Assembly (NCBI GenBank): GCA_019633425.1
Contig: WSUB01000190.1
Location: 3,951-67,950 of the forward strand
Direction of reading: 5' to 3'
DNA length: 64,000 nt
Source of the DNA: Tulasnella sp. 424
Taxonomy: Eukaryota; Basidiomycota; Agaricomycetes; Cantharellales; Tulasnellaceae
A model generated the notes under the pieces. That model saw only the letters and a program-made list of their open reading frames with translations. It did no database searches and had not been told where the DNA came from. Of the stretch, positions 1-11,539 are shown piece after piece. Position numbers and translations under genes: made by a program. Numbering within the stretch: the stretch's first letter is position 1; the number at the start of each line of letters is the position of its first letter.

Positions 1-163
1 ACCCATTCTTCCGCTTCTACTCCATCGATGCCGTGGAAGATTGGGTGGTCTGTGCCGAAGGGGATGTATTTGAATCCTATTGCGGAGGGCGGGTGAGCTT
101 GTCGACGGTCCCGAAAGCCGATGGGGTAACGTGCATGCGGGGATCTGGAGGAGCATCTGCCAT
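1..163 (-). CDS. GXF gene, 5' end only (gag-like start), cut by the left window edge
   Basis: This is the beginning of a minus-strand gene whose body lies left of the window. The ATG is at 163. A 25-nt first exon (139-163) is followed by an intron whose acceptor leaves exon 2 starting at 76, and exon 2 encodes the start of the gag-like module, including PFGTDHPIFHGIDGVEAEEW. It is nearly identical to the start of the complete gene at 8977-10393. One difference matters: the intron donor reads GC here, where the other copy has GT. GC-AG introns are tolerated in fungi, so this does not prove inactivation. The start codon, intron and frame are seen directly; the rest of the protein is inferred from the paralogue. 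Confidence 0.7.
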
Positions 164-1041
164 AGTCAATTTCCCCTTCTATCTCCAGTGGTACGTTTTA
201 TGAATGACTGAGAGTGGGTTCTCGTTCACGTAGTGGAGGTACGTTTGGTGGTTGCCGAACGGTGGGAACGCACTTGTCCCTCACTGCCAACTCTGCCCAA
301 ATCCCTCAGCCCCTTTCTGACTACAATGATGCAGTCATAGGCCCCGAGATTCACAGATTGCTTAACTAATTTGATTGTCTGAACTGTCGTGTGCCGAATT
401 TCCCTTTCTCCTCATTGCATATGGTCCGACTTCATGCCTTCAGCAGAACAAACTTCGTTCACTTCGATCAACTTGAATTAATGGAAAGCGGATCCGGACA
501 CCACCGTAGTTCATGCAGAAGTCAATCCCTTCGGAGGAACGCTCACTCATAACGAGCCGCTCTGGCCGGGCGCGACTTCCCAAAGAAGCATTCTCGGACG
601 TCGAATCATGTGGTCCGCCGAACCTGACCGCACGCGGTCCCAACAGGTTCCCCCTCGACACCACTCGACCGCAGAAGGGTATTCAACTATCTTGGCAGCT
701 CTGATTTACACTGATCAGGTAAAAAAGCCAGTGCAACCATGAGTTTGGGAAGGCGGGCCTCGTGGTTGGCTTCGTGGTTCTCGGTCGCTGAAGCGGTCGC
801 AGCAGGCGCTTCTAGATCTTGCCCGAATAGAGACCTAGACGGCGTCATCAGCCGAAAAAATCAACTACCTTAAATGAGCGGATAACTATTCGGGATCAGC
901 TGATGAGCCGTTGGTTGTACAGAGTAGTGAACTAGACGGTGACTTAGCTGCTTTTTGGCATGCCTGACGGCTAGTGCTCTGCCATTGTCATGCTCTGACC
1001 CCCAATCAACGCACTGCGAAGACTGAAGACCGAGGTATTGG
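1..1041. repeat. Direct repeat, left copy (matches 10231-11283)
   Basis: About 1 kb that aligns collinearly with 10231-11283 with scattered substitutions and small indels. It carries the 5' end of a GXF gene and its upstream flank. Homology fades near 1041. The left copy may extend beyond the window. Confidence 0.9.
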
Positions 1042-2143
1042 TATTCACGCTCCTCAGTAGAATAGTCTGCCATGATCATCCATTGTATAGAACTTCCCCA
1101 GTTAATGTGGAATTAATTAGGAGTTTCTCCAACGTCCCCAAAAGAATTTATTACGCTTTTGCTGTAGTCAAGGCGGACGACCTTTAGCAGGGAACTGTTC
1201 GGAAGCCGGCCACTGTCACGGAGAGTCTTTGCCGATAGAGACTTCTTACATACGTTAGTATCCTATCTCATTTCAAAAGCAGACACGATGGAGTAGACGG
1301 CCTTGGTCATTAATGGGGCTTCCTCCCCATAGGGAATGCACATTTCAAACTGTGGTTGAGGAATCCGCGTTCGTTCTACAAGCGAAAAATAGCAGAGCCC
1401 CGTAGCTATAGAGGTTCTGCCTGAACGGTTTAGCAGGAGAGAGAGACGATCGTTGAAGCTCGGTCCACTTAATGGGGTTTTCTCACGATCTAGGATACAG
1501 TTTGGGATCAGACTTCGTCGTACAAGCTCCAAATAGCAGTACTCAGAAACCAAAGCGATTCTGGTAGAATGGTTTAGCAGGAGAGAGACGATCGTTGAAG
1601 CTCGGTAAACTTAATGGGGTTTCCCGCCAGAAAAGATATATGAGTTAGAATGCGCTTAAGGCCCCCGAGTTCGTTCTATAAACTCCAAATAGCAGTGCTC
1701 CGCAATGGAAGAGGTTCTGCCAGAACGGTTTAGCAGGAGAGGAGACAATCGTTGAAAGCTCGGTCAACTTAAATTAGAAAGGGCCATGACCGAGGTTAAG
1801 GAACCAGGTGCTCGGCCTCGACTTGTTTGTCTGTGTGTTTTCGCCGAAACTCCCATGACAGGCTGTTCGAACAACCCTCTTTCTCGGCGTCAAGAACCTT
1901 TTGCAAATCGCTGACACATTCCCTGTACATTCACTAGTCGGCCTCGAAGCCTAACCTTCCGAAGAAGGAATAACCACGGCGGTTGAATGTGAGACACCAG
2001 AACTCCGTGCTGTCCGGAAAAGCTGCGACGAGGCTTCGTACGCGGTTAACCTGTTCCCACTTGCCGGCCACGCCAGTCGCCGGCTGCTTCTAGTTCATGG
2101 GACTCCTTGGTACCCGACTGAGCCGACCGTCAACGGGAGACGA
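1042..2143. other. Intergenic region upstream of the xylanase gene
   Basis: No gene supported. It holds the three-copy tandem repeat at 1311-1770 and, at its right end, the promoter region of the GH10 gene. Confidence 0.6.
1311..1770. repeat. Three imperfect tandem repeats, period about 140-160 bp
   Basis: Units begin near 1311, 1470 and 1611, each starting with TAATGGGG. Each carries a shared middle block (TCCAAATAGCAG and relatives) and a shared end (GGTTTAGCAGGAGAG followed by CGTTGAAGCTCGG). Unit lengths are about 159, 141 and 160 bp. No coding frame is conserved among the units. Confidence 0.8.
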
Positions 2144-2150
2144 TATAAAA
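2144..2150 (+). promoter_or_regulatory. TATA box of the GH10 xylanase gene
   Basis: TATAAAA lies 85 bp upstream of the ATG and is followed by GGCTGA. The same 13-base string TATAAAAGGCTGA occurs upstream of the GH43 gene. Confidence 0.6.
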
Positions 2151-2234
2151 GGCTGAAGGACTGGGCGCGATTCAGCACCATCATCCACTTACATTCACAT
2201 CCACTCACGCGCATTATCGACCTTTCTTGACAAT

Positions 2235-4061
2235 ATGAAGTCGACTTCACTCTTCCTGGCTGGCCTCGGCTTTGCCGGTATCGGTATCCAAAATGCGTGG
2301 GCTGTTGCCATCTACAGTACGTCTCTTATGCAGCTGCCTTAGACACACACCGAGAGAAAACTAAATTCTCTGGCCTTTTAGACCAGTGCGGTGGAATTGG
2401 TTATACAGGTTGGTGGTGCTGAATAGGGAAGGGTGGCGCGATGCTGAGCCACCTTCCCTGATCCCCAGGTTCCACCGTGTGCGATTCTGGCCTCGTCTGC
2501 AAGTACCAAAACGATTAGTAAGCGCCCTTACAGTAACCGCTTTGCTCGTCTAAATCTCGTCCTACAGCTACTCGCAGTGCCTGCCTGGAACCGCTACCGC
2601 TACCAGCACCAGTAAGGCTATTACCACCACGACCACAACAAAGGCCACCACGACCACCGCATCTTCTTCGACCAGCACGTCCATCGACACCAAATTTAAG
2701 GCTCATGGCAAGCAGTATTTTGGTACCTGTGGAGACCAAAACACCCTGTCCGTCTCACAAATCAACACCATTGTCAAGGCCGACTTTGGTCAACTCACAC
2801 CCGAGAACTCAATGAAATGGGATGCTACGTACGTGAACCCCCACTCTCTCCGCTCGAGAGTGATGACTAACTATGTTTCTCCAGCGAGCCATCTCAGAAC
2901 TCATTCACCTTCACCGGTGCGGACTACCTCGTCAACTACGCGCAGACTAACGGCAAGCTCGTCCGAGGACACACCCTCGTTGTAAGTTTTGATCGGGCCT
3001 TCGGAAGACCTTTTAGCTGGACTAAACGTCTGTCTCCTTAGTGGCACAGTCAACTCCCATCCTGGGTTTCAGCCATCACTAGCGCCAGCACCCTCACAAG
3101 TGTCATTCAAAACCATGCCACTACCATCGTCACTCGTTACAAGGGAAAGGTTGCCAAGTACGACGTCGTCAACGAGATCTTCAATGAGGACGGTACCCTC
3201 CGCAGCTCGGTCTTCTCTAATGTCCTTGGCAACACCTTCGTTGATATTGCCTTCAACGCCGCTCACGCCGCTGACTCGTCTGCCAAACTTTACATCAACG
3301 GTCAGTCGTCATGTGATTTCGATGAGACTGCTATTTGCTAATCACTTTGTGATTGGCAGACTATAACCTCGACTCGGTCAACTCGAAGGTCAACGGCTTG
3401 GTCTCCTTGGTCACTTCCAAGCGTGCTGCTGGTATTCCCATCCACGGCATCGGCTCTCAGAGTACGCCCTGTTTTTCTCTTTTCCTACGATTATAGAACT
3501 CACACCCCACGTTCAACAGCTCACTTGAGTGCTGGCGGTGCCGGCAATGTTCAGGCAGCTTTGACGAAGCTCGCCACGGCTGCAGATGAGGTATGTCATA
3601 TTGAAGCCAGTGACTTCAATATATTGCTTAGCTTACCACCTCACCTAAACTAGGTTGCCATTACGGAGGTTAGTTTCCACTCAGAATAGGATCACCCGTA
3701 CCTTATGCTGACCCGACCTCCCCCAATCTCATCAAAAACTATAGCTCGATATTGCCGGTCAGTTGAAATTCTTTCATCACTCTTCGCCTAAACTCTGATC
3801 ATAGAACTCGTGGTTGAATAGGTGCTGCACCAAACGACTACCTCACTGTTGTCAACGCTTGTCTCAATGTTTCCAAGTGTGTCGGTATCACTGTAAGTAT
3901 ATTATGCTCGATGATCATCCAGCCCAAAGCTCAGCCTCTCGATACTACAGGTCTGGGGTGTTTCCGACAACTACACTTGGCGCACGGGCGAGAACCCTCT
4001 GCTCTTCGACTCCAACTACCAGGCCAAGGCCGCGTATACCGCAATTCTTAACGCTTTGTAA
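2235..4061 (+). CDS. Secreted GH10 endo-1,4-beta-xylanase with N-terminal CBM1
   Basis: It should hydrolyse internal beta-1,4 bonds of xylan outside the cell. The protein starts with a hydrophobic signal peptide. A CBM1 cellulose-binding module follows (QCGGIGYTG, then YYSQC or its equivalent split across an intron), then a Ser/Thr-rich linker, then a full GH10 barrel. Family landmarks present are [24 protein letters not shown], the acid/base Glu in [10 protein letters not shown], the nucleophile Glu in ITELDI, and GITVWGVSD near the C-terminus. The gene has many short introns. The nucleophile lies on a 15-nt exon (3654-3668) followed by a 13-nt exon (3745-3757). The start is the first ATG after a TATA box, and the stop is TAA at 4059. 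No disabling change was found. GH10 assignment is very secure; substrate detail is family knowledge. Confidence 0.95.
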
Positions 4062-4712
4062 TCTGCTTGCCCAATTCCCTCGACTACAATTAGTATGTAG
4101 GGTATGTTGAAATGGATTATCACTAGTTCGCTCTCCAATACCCGGCTTCCCTCGCGTAGCCACACAAAAGGCGACTGAACGAGCGCCAGTCCAGCGAACA
4201 TTATTTCGACGTGAGAACGCCGACCCCCAATTGACCAGTAAGGCTCACCTTTCCGGTCCAGCAAGCGTTCTTGGCCTTCCTCCGTTGCAGTGTGATTGAA
4301 ATGCTCGGCGAATAGATAATGGGGCTGCACTAAGTCTCAGCTCTGTATGCCTGGGATTCATTCTGACCAGACTACAAAGAGCAATTTAGACACTGTGTGG
4401 CGCGATAGCTGTCAGCTCTTCGTCTGTTAGTGGGAAGCAATGTTTAAAGCCTAATCAATCTCGGCTCAGCACCCCGTTGGTGCGATAGCTCCATGGGGGG
4501 CGCTCCCCAGGCAGCAACCTACTAAAGGGTTTGACGCCGATGGGGCCACACAGCATGTTCCAATTTCGCCCGAGGCTGTCGATAATCCCTATCATGTCTC
4601 AAACGGTTACATATTCTCACACTTCGTAACTATTGACTAAACCTCCAGTAGCTCATTGCCTAGAGATATTCGGGCTATTCTTCGACTTATCTCCGAAGTG
4701 GTATAGTTTCCT
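4062..4712. other. Intergenic region between convergent genes
   Basis: This 0.65-kb spacer lies between the 3' ends of the xylanase and a GXF gene. I see no credible coding, RNA or repeat feature in it. Confidence 0.6.
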
Positions 4713-5848
4713 CTATACTTCGATGGGCTCAAAGTAAAGCCTCTGTTTGGATTTCATTTGGGCTTGTTAGGTTACCCGACGCTGAATAGGGGTTTCAACT
4801 TACAGCATGATTGACGCTTCCAGGAGTCGACTTCAAGACGTCGAAAAGGGCGAGTGGATCAGGAACGAGATAAACTCTTGTCCCCTCCGTTTGATGGTCG
4901 AATATGACCGCTTGTAATTCGGGATAATCTCCTGCTGTGCCTGATCAATTCAAGTGCAGGGAAATATAACTTGATGCCCCAAAACATACCATTGTTATCC
5001 GAAACCCATCGTGCTTGGATCCGATTTTTTCCTTCCAGGGACCACAGTCCTGACTGAATTGGACCATTCCAAGATCTCTTGATCTGGGTATTATGAAAAA
5101 CAGGCTTTTGGAGCTTGAAAACTCCAAAGAAACTAAGGGAATGCGTGAAATGTTACTGTCTTGTTAGAGAGAAGGGGTTACATTACTTACTTTAACGGGT
5201 CGCTAAACAGATTTGACTCTTGTTTATAGCTCCCGAGCATCAAGAAATCCTCGGTTCCCTAGCATCCGTCGCCCCATGTAAGCAATTGTGAGCGCGGAGA
5301 TTTCTTCCCCATACTGACCAAGTATTTAATTGTTTTCTTGGTAGTATTGAATTGAAAGAGGGCCGCTCCATCAACCGTTGATGACACCGTGCTCCACGTG
5401 TCGTCATATAACTTTGAGGCCAGATACCAGTCCCTTCCCGCAGTGGTATACTTCACTCGAATGCGACCAGTTACGGTAGCTCTACGATCCCTGTCTTTCA
5501 GAGTGCTGCCGGCAGCACTCTCCCCAGGTGTGTCGGTCGGACCGGAGGGAGCAACGTATTCCAAGATAATGGCCGTTCTCAGGAGCTTCCAGTCTTGCTT
5601 GATTTTGTCGCTCAACCCCTCATACCATATAAGGGCCCCTTTAGCGAAGCATGAATAGGCAAGTTGGGCAGTCCACTTCGAGTCTTCTTGCTTCCCCGCG
5701 CGCCAACTTGCTCGGTTCACCGCTGTGATAAAATCTTCAGCATTGTCGGCGCTATCCCCGGCGAAAACAAGATCGTCTTCAGCTGCAAGTAAAGGTATTC
5801 AGAAGTCTGCACCCTCCAGGAGTTGAGCCGCTTACGATGTTTTGACAT
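4713..5848 (-). CDS. GXF protein: gag-like module plus domain X (274 aa)
   Basis: Six exons were placed by hand and sum to 825 nt (275 codons). A 13-nt first exon encodes MSKH and is followed by the gag-like module at about residues 15-85 (EDFITAVNRASW, then GALIWYEGLSDKIKQDW). Domain X runs from about residue 115 to the end: TGRIRVKYTTAGRDWYLA, then DFLMLGSY, then SWNGP/GLWSL, ending in RLYFEPIEV. The exon junctions inside domain X fall at the positions seen in the other family members, which supports the model strongly. Unlike most relatives, no intron separates the gag-like module from domain X. The module resembles Retrotrans_gag (the capsid region of Ty3/gypsy Gag); no zinc knuckle, protease or reverse transcriptase follows. 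Function is unknown. It is among the most divergent copies in the window and convergent with the xylanase gene. Confidence 0.82.
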
Positions 5849-6398
5849 AGGGAGGAGTACGAGTGAGGGAGGGTGGGGGAGGTTGATACAGAGCGCAATT
5901 CGACCTATCTCTCATATAGTCTAGTCAGATCGATTGTATACGTTATTTCTGAGCGAAGAAGTCTCCTAAGCCAGGAGAGAAGTCGATCACCGCCGAGAAG
6001 TTAGACGACAGAGCCTGTTGTTCTGTGACCGACCATGAATTTCTCCCAGGACACCGGGTCTGGCATTCTCAAAACGGGTCATGATAGAGTTATTAGCTCT
6101 ATTAGTAGTACTGAGAATGTCCTTTCGCGCTTATCGTAAACGTTGTTTAAGCGCCTACACTCGGCGGGGCCGGTGGTGAAGCGGTATGCCGCCGGACCCT
6201 TCATGTTCCCGCGGTTGCGTAACTAGCGGTCTACATCGTTCCCCGCCTGCTATTCGGACAAGCTCCTGCTACAGACCGATCCCGGCGTTTCCAGCGGTTG
6301 ATAGGAGGCATTTGTTTCGGAGGCCCCTCAAAAGCATATCTATTGTACGTATTTATTTGGGCAGATAATCAAAGTCAACCAATTCCAAAAACAAACGC
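5849..6398. other. Intergenic region between a GXF gene and the GH43 gene
   Basis: The upstream flank of the minus-strand GXF gene lies at the left end. I see no supported gene. A GC-rich segment around 6165-6240 was considered as a tRNA and rejected. Confidence 0.55.
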
Positions 6399-8204
6399 TT
6401 ATGGATACGCCGGGATAGAATCGGACAAAGCAGCTGGGACGGGGAAGATCGGGGTAGCATCCTCGGATGCCCGAGACATAGGCTGGATCATAGTATACCG
6501 ATTGCCAACGCAATCACCGTCAGAATCAGCAGTGGCGTGGTAGACGATGCAGGTAACACTGTCGTTGGGAACTTGTCATCAGCAAGCTTCATTCGTGGCC
6601 AACCTGTCAACTCACCCGCCGGGAGTGGTGAAGAAACCGTTGTGACCGGGGCCATAGTTGCCGTTAGCGGAGGTGAGGTAAGGTCCGTGATCCACGAGTC
6701 GATGCTGGTGGGATCACCGCCGTTGTACTTGAGCAAGCCGAGCGAGTAGTAAGGTGTAGAGCCTATTAAGCAGAGGTTTTCACAAGATCGTCAGTCTTCC
6801 GGTGTGGAAAAGATATCGGGAGATTCGAATATGGAGATACTCACACAGAGAGGCCGAGTACGTGAGGTAGATAGCACCGTTGTGGTGGAGAGGTTGAGGC
6901 ACTTCATTGACGTACCAGCCGTTCCTCTCCCAGCTTTCCAGAGGATGGCTAATGAGCGATCTAAAGGTGGGATACGTGAAAAGTACTCGTTCGTCAGCTG
7001 GCTTGCAGGTCTGAGACGTGTTGGAACACACCTATCATCGGCGGTCCACGCGTTGGTCAAGGGAGCAATCCAAAGAGCTTGACTGGCGGTAGTATCCTTG
7101 CCAAAGAAGACGAAGTAGCTGGTGCCACTAATTATGAGAATGGTACCATCGGTCGTCGGGAGCGTTGGTGGGCGCGAGTTGGGCTGCACGGACCATGCCA
7201 TCAGTACGCTGGGTGCAGCTAGTCTCAAAGATTACCTACCCTTATAAGTGTACGTGTCGTAGGGGGTCGAACCACCTTGAAGAACGTGGACATTCTGGTA
7301 GTCATAGGTTCCAGACGTGCCCTGTATAGGTTGTTAGAGACGGCATTATAGAGAAGATGTTATGCGCTGTCTTACAGCAGAGTAGTACAGGTACCAGCTA
7401 CCCAAATAGTTCAGACGCCTTAGTCTCGGTAATATGCGTGGCTCCAAATTCACTCACGTGTTACCAATCTTATGTACTTCAGGAGCCCAATAGTTGCAGC
7501 AGCGGGCCGCGACGGAGTCCTCGGTCCAGACGACCTTGGGTGTAGCGGTCTTCAAGCCAGCAATCGTCGTGGCGCGGGTGATCTGGAATAAGTCTTCATT
7601 AGCCGACCGATCCGTCCAGCTGTTTGAATTAAGCTACATACCTGGATGTTGCTCCAGGTGGTAGTCAAGAGGTAGTAGTAGCCACAATCGTAGACCATGA
7701 ATGGGTCAGAGCCATTGGAGTCCTTGATAGGGTTGGTGAAGGAGCCCGTAGCAGCAGGGGTGCTATCCGAAGACTTCTTGTCGATGGTCTTGGTTGTAGT
7801 TGTGGAAGTCTTAGTTGCAGTCGTGTTCGTCGTAGTACCGGTACCGGGCAAGCACTGCGGGAGATGGCGTTAATAGGACCATGGCATCGAATTGCGGCAA
7901 TCGGACAAACCTGCGAGTAATAGTCGTTCTGGTACGTGCAGACGAGACCAGCATCGCAGCTGGTATCACCTATTTGATCCTCGTCAGCCGAACGGTCGTC
8001 CAATGATGAAAGGCGGTTGCTACGAACCGGTATAGCCAATACCACCGCATTGGTCTAGAAGGTGGTTAATATGACTACAATTAGCTCGATGCCATGACAC
8101 CATCACAAGCAGGGGGGACGAGACAACTCACCGTGAAAGGCGACACCCAAGGCGGGCTTAATGGTAAGAGCGGCGACAATGAGACTGGAGAGAGCGACCT
8201 TCAT
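6399..8204 (-). CDS. Secreted CBM1-GH43 glycosidase, arabinofuranosidase-like, probably frameshifted
   Basis: The start at 8204 gives a signal peptide and a CBM1 ([20 protein letters not shown]), a Thr/Ser-rich linker, and a GH43 five-bladed propeller. GH43 landmarks are the early Asp in NGSDPFMVYDCG, then NYWAPEVHKIG, TDGTILIISGTSYFVFFG, WERNGWYVNEVPQPLHHNG (with the expected Glu) and SLGLLKYNGGDP. The expected end (NGNYGPGHNGFF, then YHAT, then a stop at 6399) is present but out of frame. A perfect 5-bp tandem duplication at 6670-6679 shifts the frame just after WITDL, and the shifted frame stops at 6488. Either the allele lacks its last propeller blade or the duplication is a sequencing error. 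The family acts on arabinan or arabinoxylan side chains; the exact substrate is inferred. Confidence 0.85.
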
Positions 8205-8976
8205 GTTGTATTGGACTAAAAAATCGAATGGGAGGAACTGCGAGTGGATGCGAGTCTTGCCTTGGCCCTGGCTGAGCTTGTCAGCCTTTTATACAGCTTT
8301 CCCCTCTCGGGTCGTTCATTAACAAACCCAAATTCCAAGTTTTGTTTCTGCCCGTCTACAATTTGGAAGATCACCCTCCCCGGACGTTGCCGCCAATGGG
8401 GGTATATGGCTTGTTATTCTCCGGTACCCGGAGGAAGTCGTCGGACTCTTCAGAATGCTCTTGTTTTGCCAAGAACCGTGGTTATCCCATTTGGGTTCGA
8501 TTCCGATTGGGTGGTTGCTAAATTTGTCACTGGAGCCTACATGAGTCTAATTAGAGATCACGAGGTTGCTAGGATGCATATGGGGAAAAGAGAAGCTGAA
8601 CGTCGGGATGTTTGAGAAACACAGAAGCAGGTTCGTTCGGAGGAGGCCCGAGGACCCTGACAGTGCACACTCGAACAAATAGCCCCTTCCCAACTTCTCA
8701 GCCTATCCCCATATACCTCAGCCGAGCTTTCACGTTTCGACGGCCAATCATTATTGGAGAGTTCACGGTAGACATGTTTAACGCATCAAGATCTCAAACT
8801 GCCCCATCGGGTATTTCGACCCAGGCTCAGGGCAAGGTTTGAAGGTCGACGCCACACTGGGAATCATCTTGCCTATGGTATCTCTATACAAACCCAGCTG
8901 GTAGACTTTGCTTCAGTCATATTCAATGAATTTGCGGTGATCATCAAGCAACTGTTTTTCTCTATCGTAGCACTGC
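8205..8976. promoter_or_regulatory. GH43 promoter region, with TATA box at 8287-8293 on the minus strand
   Basis: On the minus strand TATAAAA followed by GGCTGA lies 83-89 bp upstream of the GH43 ATG, the same string and spacing as in the xylanase promoter. The rest of this 0.77-kb gap, up to the end of the next GXF gene, shows no supported gene. Confidence 0.55.
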
Positions 8977-10393
8977 TTAGCTCCTTGGCGTGGCGACACA
9001 GACAGCCCTGGTCACACCCGGCATCGCAGGACGAACCCCATGGTGAACCACGTTATTCAGGGTAAGGAAGACCTCAGATCTCGTCCCACTCCAAGGTCTG
9101 CATTCCAGAAAAGAATAGTCAACAGTTGCCTTTCCCGACAAAACCGGTGACGGAGCCGTAATGCTTACTGCAGCGAGCCACCCGGCATTAGCATTTCTAA
9201 ACGAATGACTCTGGCCAACCAGATCAACTAATTTGTGGTCCGTGTTATAGACGGCAGCGAGGTCGGATGGGGGATCTAATGAAATTTTTGAGCACTCAAA
9301 ATGTAACTGAAGCAGCAAACTTCTCACTTACGACCTGGGCCCGACCAAACGGCTCGGAGGGTACGAGTTGTACCAGGATCCACATTCCAAATTGCGGATC
9401 GCAGGACGCCATGCTTCCCGCAGGATGAGTTATCGTCGTTCTCAGCTACGGCGGCCACATATCCAAATCTGGTACCCCGAGAAGCAGGGAGAAAGTTGGT
9501 AAGCAAAATTGACTCTCGCTAGTAAACTATTAGCCGCTCACTGAGTTGACCCTGGTCCCATATCAGGCTGTGGGAACGCCCACGATACTCCCAGCCATTT
9601 CAGATTGCCAGACGAGTTCTGAGCCCGAGTTCATGGACTTGGTAAGTGGTATGTGTGAACCGAACGTTCCAACACTCGCTCACCTCCATCTTCAAACGCG
9701 AAGGCCCTGCCCCTTCTGACTCCACTCGAACGACCAGTGCTTCGGCCAAGTCTTTCGTAGCAACATGACACCCGAATGCGTTGATGGTCCGGGAGATATA
9801 ACCACTGAAAACAGTAACTCCCGACAGGTTCTGGGTAGCGACGATTCGTATGCGGCCGATCCGAGCACCATCCGTGTTCACGGGAGGCGCCGCAGCAGGG
9901 GTCGGAATAATGGCACTGACAAGTGGGGTAAAGAATGGTAAGTATTAGAAGCCCCGAGTGGTGCAATGGAGCCTTTTCCCCTTCGGTACGCCGAATCTGA
10001 CTTACCTCTGGGTTTGAGGGTTAGGCGGCGCCGCTTGGTCTCTTTGGGAAGGTGCCGGCCATTGAGTGAGAAGCGCGAGTCTAAGCTTCCTCCAGTCCCT
10101 CTGAACGTCTTCGTCCAAGTCTTCGTACCACCGCAAGGCATCCCCGACGAAGCACGTCGACGCAAAGTCCGCGATCCAATCGTTGTCACGTTGCTTTTGG
10201 AGGGATAATGCTTTTTGGCGGATGGCGCACACCCATTCTTCCGCTTCTACTCCATCGATGCCGTGGAAGATTGGGTGGTCTGTGCCGAAGGGGATGTATT
10301 TGAATCCTATTGCGGAGGGCGGGTGAGCTTGTCGACGGTCCCGAAAGCCGATGGGGCAACTTGCATACGGGGATCTGGAGGAGCGTCTGCCAT
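8977..10393 (-). CDS. GXF protein: gag-like module plus domain X with C-terminal extension (342 aa)
   Basis: Seven exons sum to 1029 nt. A 25-nt first exon (10369-10393) precedes the gag-like module at about residues 9-95, with HGIDGVEAEEWVCAIRQKA and ALRWYEDLDEDVQRDWRKL. A Pro/Ala-rich linker follows. Domain X then runs from GRIRIVATQNLSGV through WLGVSWAFPQP, FGYVAAVAEN/SAIWNVDPGTTR and NANAGWLAA. Where most paralogues stop after a short F-E-P motif, this one continues for about 51 residues (153-nt last exon) ending VCVATPRS. The exon lengths 77 and about 134-137 nt in the middle of domain X recur across the family. The gene belongs to the segment duplicated at 1-1041. Function is unknown; a retroelement-derived capsid-like module is inferred from the gag resemblance. 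Confidence 0.82.
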
Positions 10394-11283
10394 AGCAATT
10401 CCCTCAAGCTTCTATCTCCGGTGGAACGTTTTATGAATGAGCGAGGTCGGGTTCTCGCTGTTGAAATAGAGGCACGGTGTTGTTTGGTGGTTGGGGTAAG
10501 CCACAGAATGCTTCGAACCGAACGGTGGGAATGCTCTTGTCCCTCGCTTCCGACTCCGCCCACCTGCCTCGGCTGCAGCCCTTTCTGACTACAATATGAT
10601 GGGTTTCACAGGTCACTTCTAATTTGACTCTATCCTGAACTGTCGTGTGCCGACTTTCCTTTCCATCATTGCATGTGGTCCAACTTCGTGCCTTTAGGAC
10701 AAACTTCCCCTTCACGTCATCAACTTGAATTAATGGAAAGCGGAGTAGGGCACCACCCTAGCTCATGCAAGTCAATTCCTCCACAGGAATACTCATTCAG
10801 ACCGAGTTCGCTGTGTCTGGTCGGGCGCAACTTCCCAAAGAAGCACCATTGAACGTTCAATCATGTGGTCCACCGAACCCGACTGCATGCGGTTCCAACA
10901 GGTTTCTCCTTGACACCACCCGACCGCCAAAGGGTATTCGACTGTCTTGGCAACGTTTATTTACACCGATAAGGTAAAGAACCCAGTACAACCATGAGTT
11001 TGGGAAGGCAGACCTCCTGATGGTTGCGTCGTTGGTTCTCGGTTCCTGAGCGCTCGCAGTAGGCGCTTCCTGCCCGAATGGAGACCTGGACGGCGTCATC
11101 AGCCGAGGGAATCAACTACCTCAACAGAGCAGACAGCTATTCGGGATAAGCTCCTGAGTCGTTTGGTAGGGCAGAGTAGTGAACTTGACGGTAACTTAGC
11201 TACTGTTTGGCATGCCTGGCGCTAGTGTTCTGCCTCTGAACCCCCCATCAATGCACTGCGGAGGATTCAGACTGAGGTATTGA
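10231..11283. repeat. Direct repeat, right copy (matches 1-1041)
   Basis: Collinear match to the first kilobase of the window. It covers the first two exons of the GXF gene at 8977-10393 and its upstream flank. The stretch 10394-11283 shows no other supported gene. Confidence 0.9.
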
Positions 11284-11431
11284 TCTCGAAGACACATTCA
11301 ACAGGTAGCACGCTGTAAAGAACGACTCGGCGTCGTTCTGTGGTATCAACCTTCCTGAGAAACGACGTTTGACTTCTCTAACACCGCACGCTACCACATC
11401 TCTTCATTGCTTCTACCGGGATACTCTCCTG

Positions 11432-11438
11432 TATAAAG
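11432..11438 (+). promoter_or_regulatory. TATA box of the first M43 protease gene
   Basis: TATAAAG lies 108 bp upstream of the ATG. Confidence 0.45.
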
Positions 11439-11539
11439 CCCCCAATGTCTCTGCGTAGCTCGTTCGCCATCCCAACTTGCTCAGGATCCCCAACGCTCTC
11501 TTCACACTCCACTCACTCGAGCTCACTCACTGTTACAAC

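Noticed and set aside
6163..6240. GC-rich segment with a box-A-like TGGTGAAGCGG, considered as a tRNA gene
   Set aside because: No box B (GGTTCGANTCC) at the right distance, and no acceptor-stem pairing can be drawn.
8488..8500. GGTTCGATTCC, a perfect box-B-like string, considered as part of a tRNA
   Set aside because: The flanking bases do not form a T-arm, and no box A or acceptor stem lies upstream.
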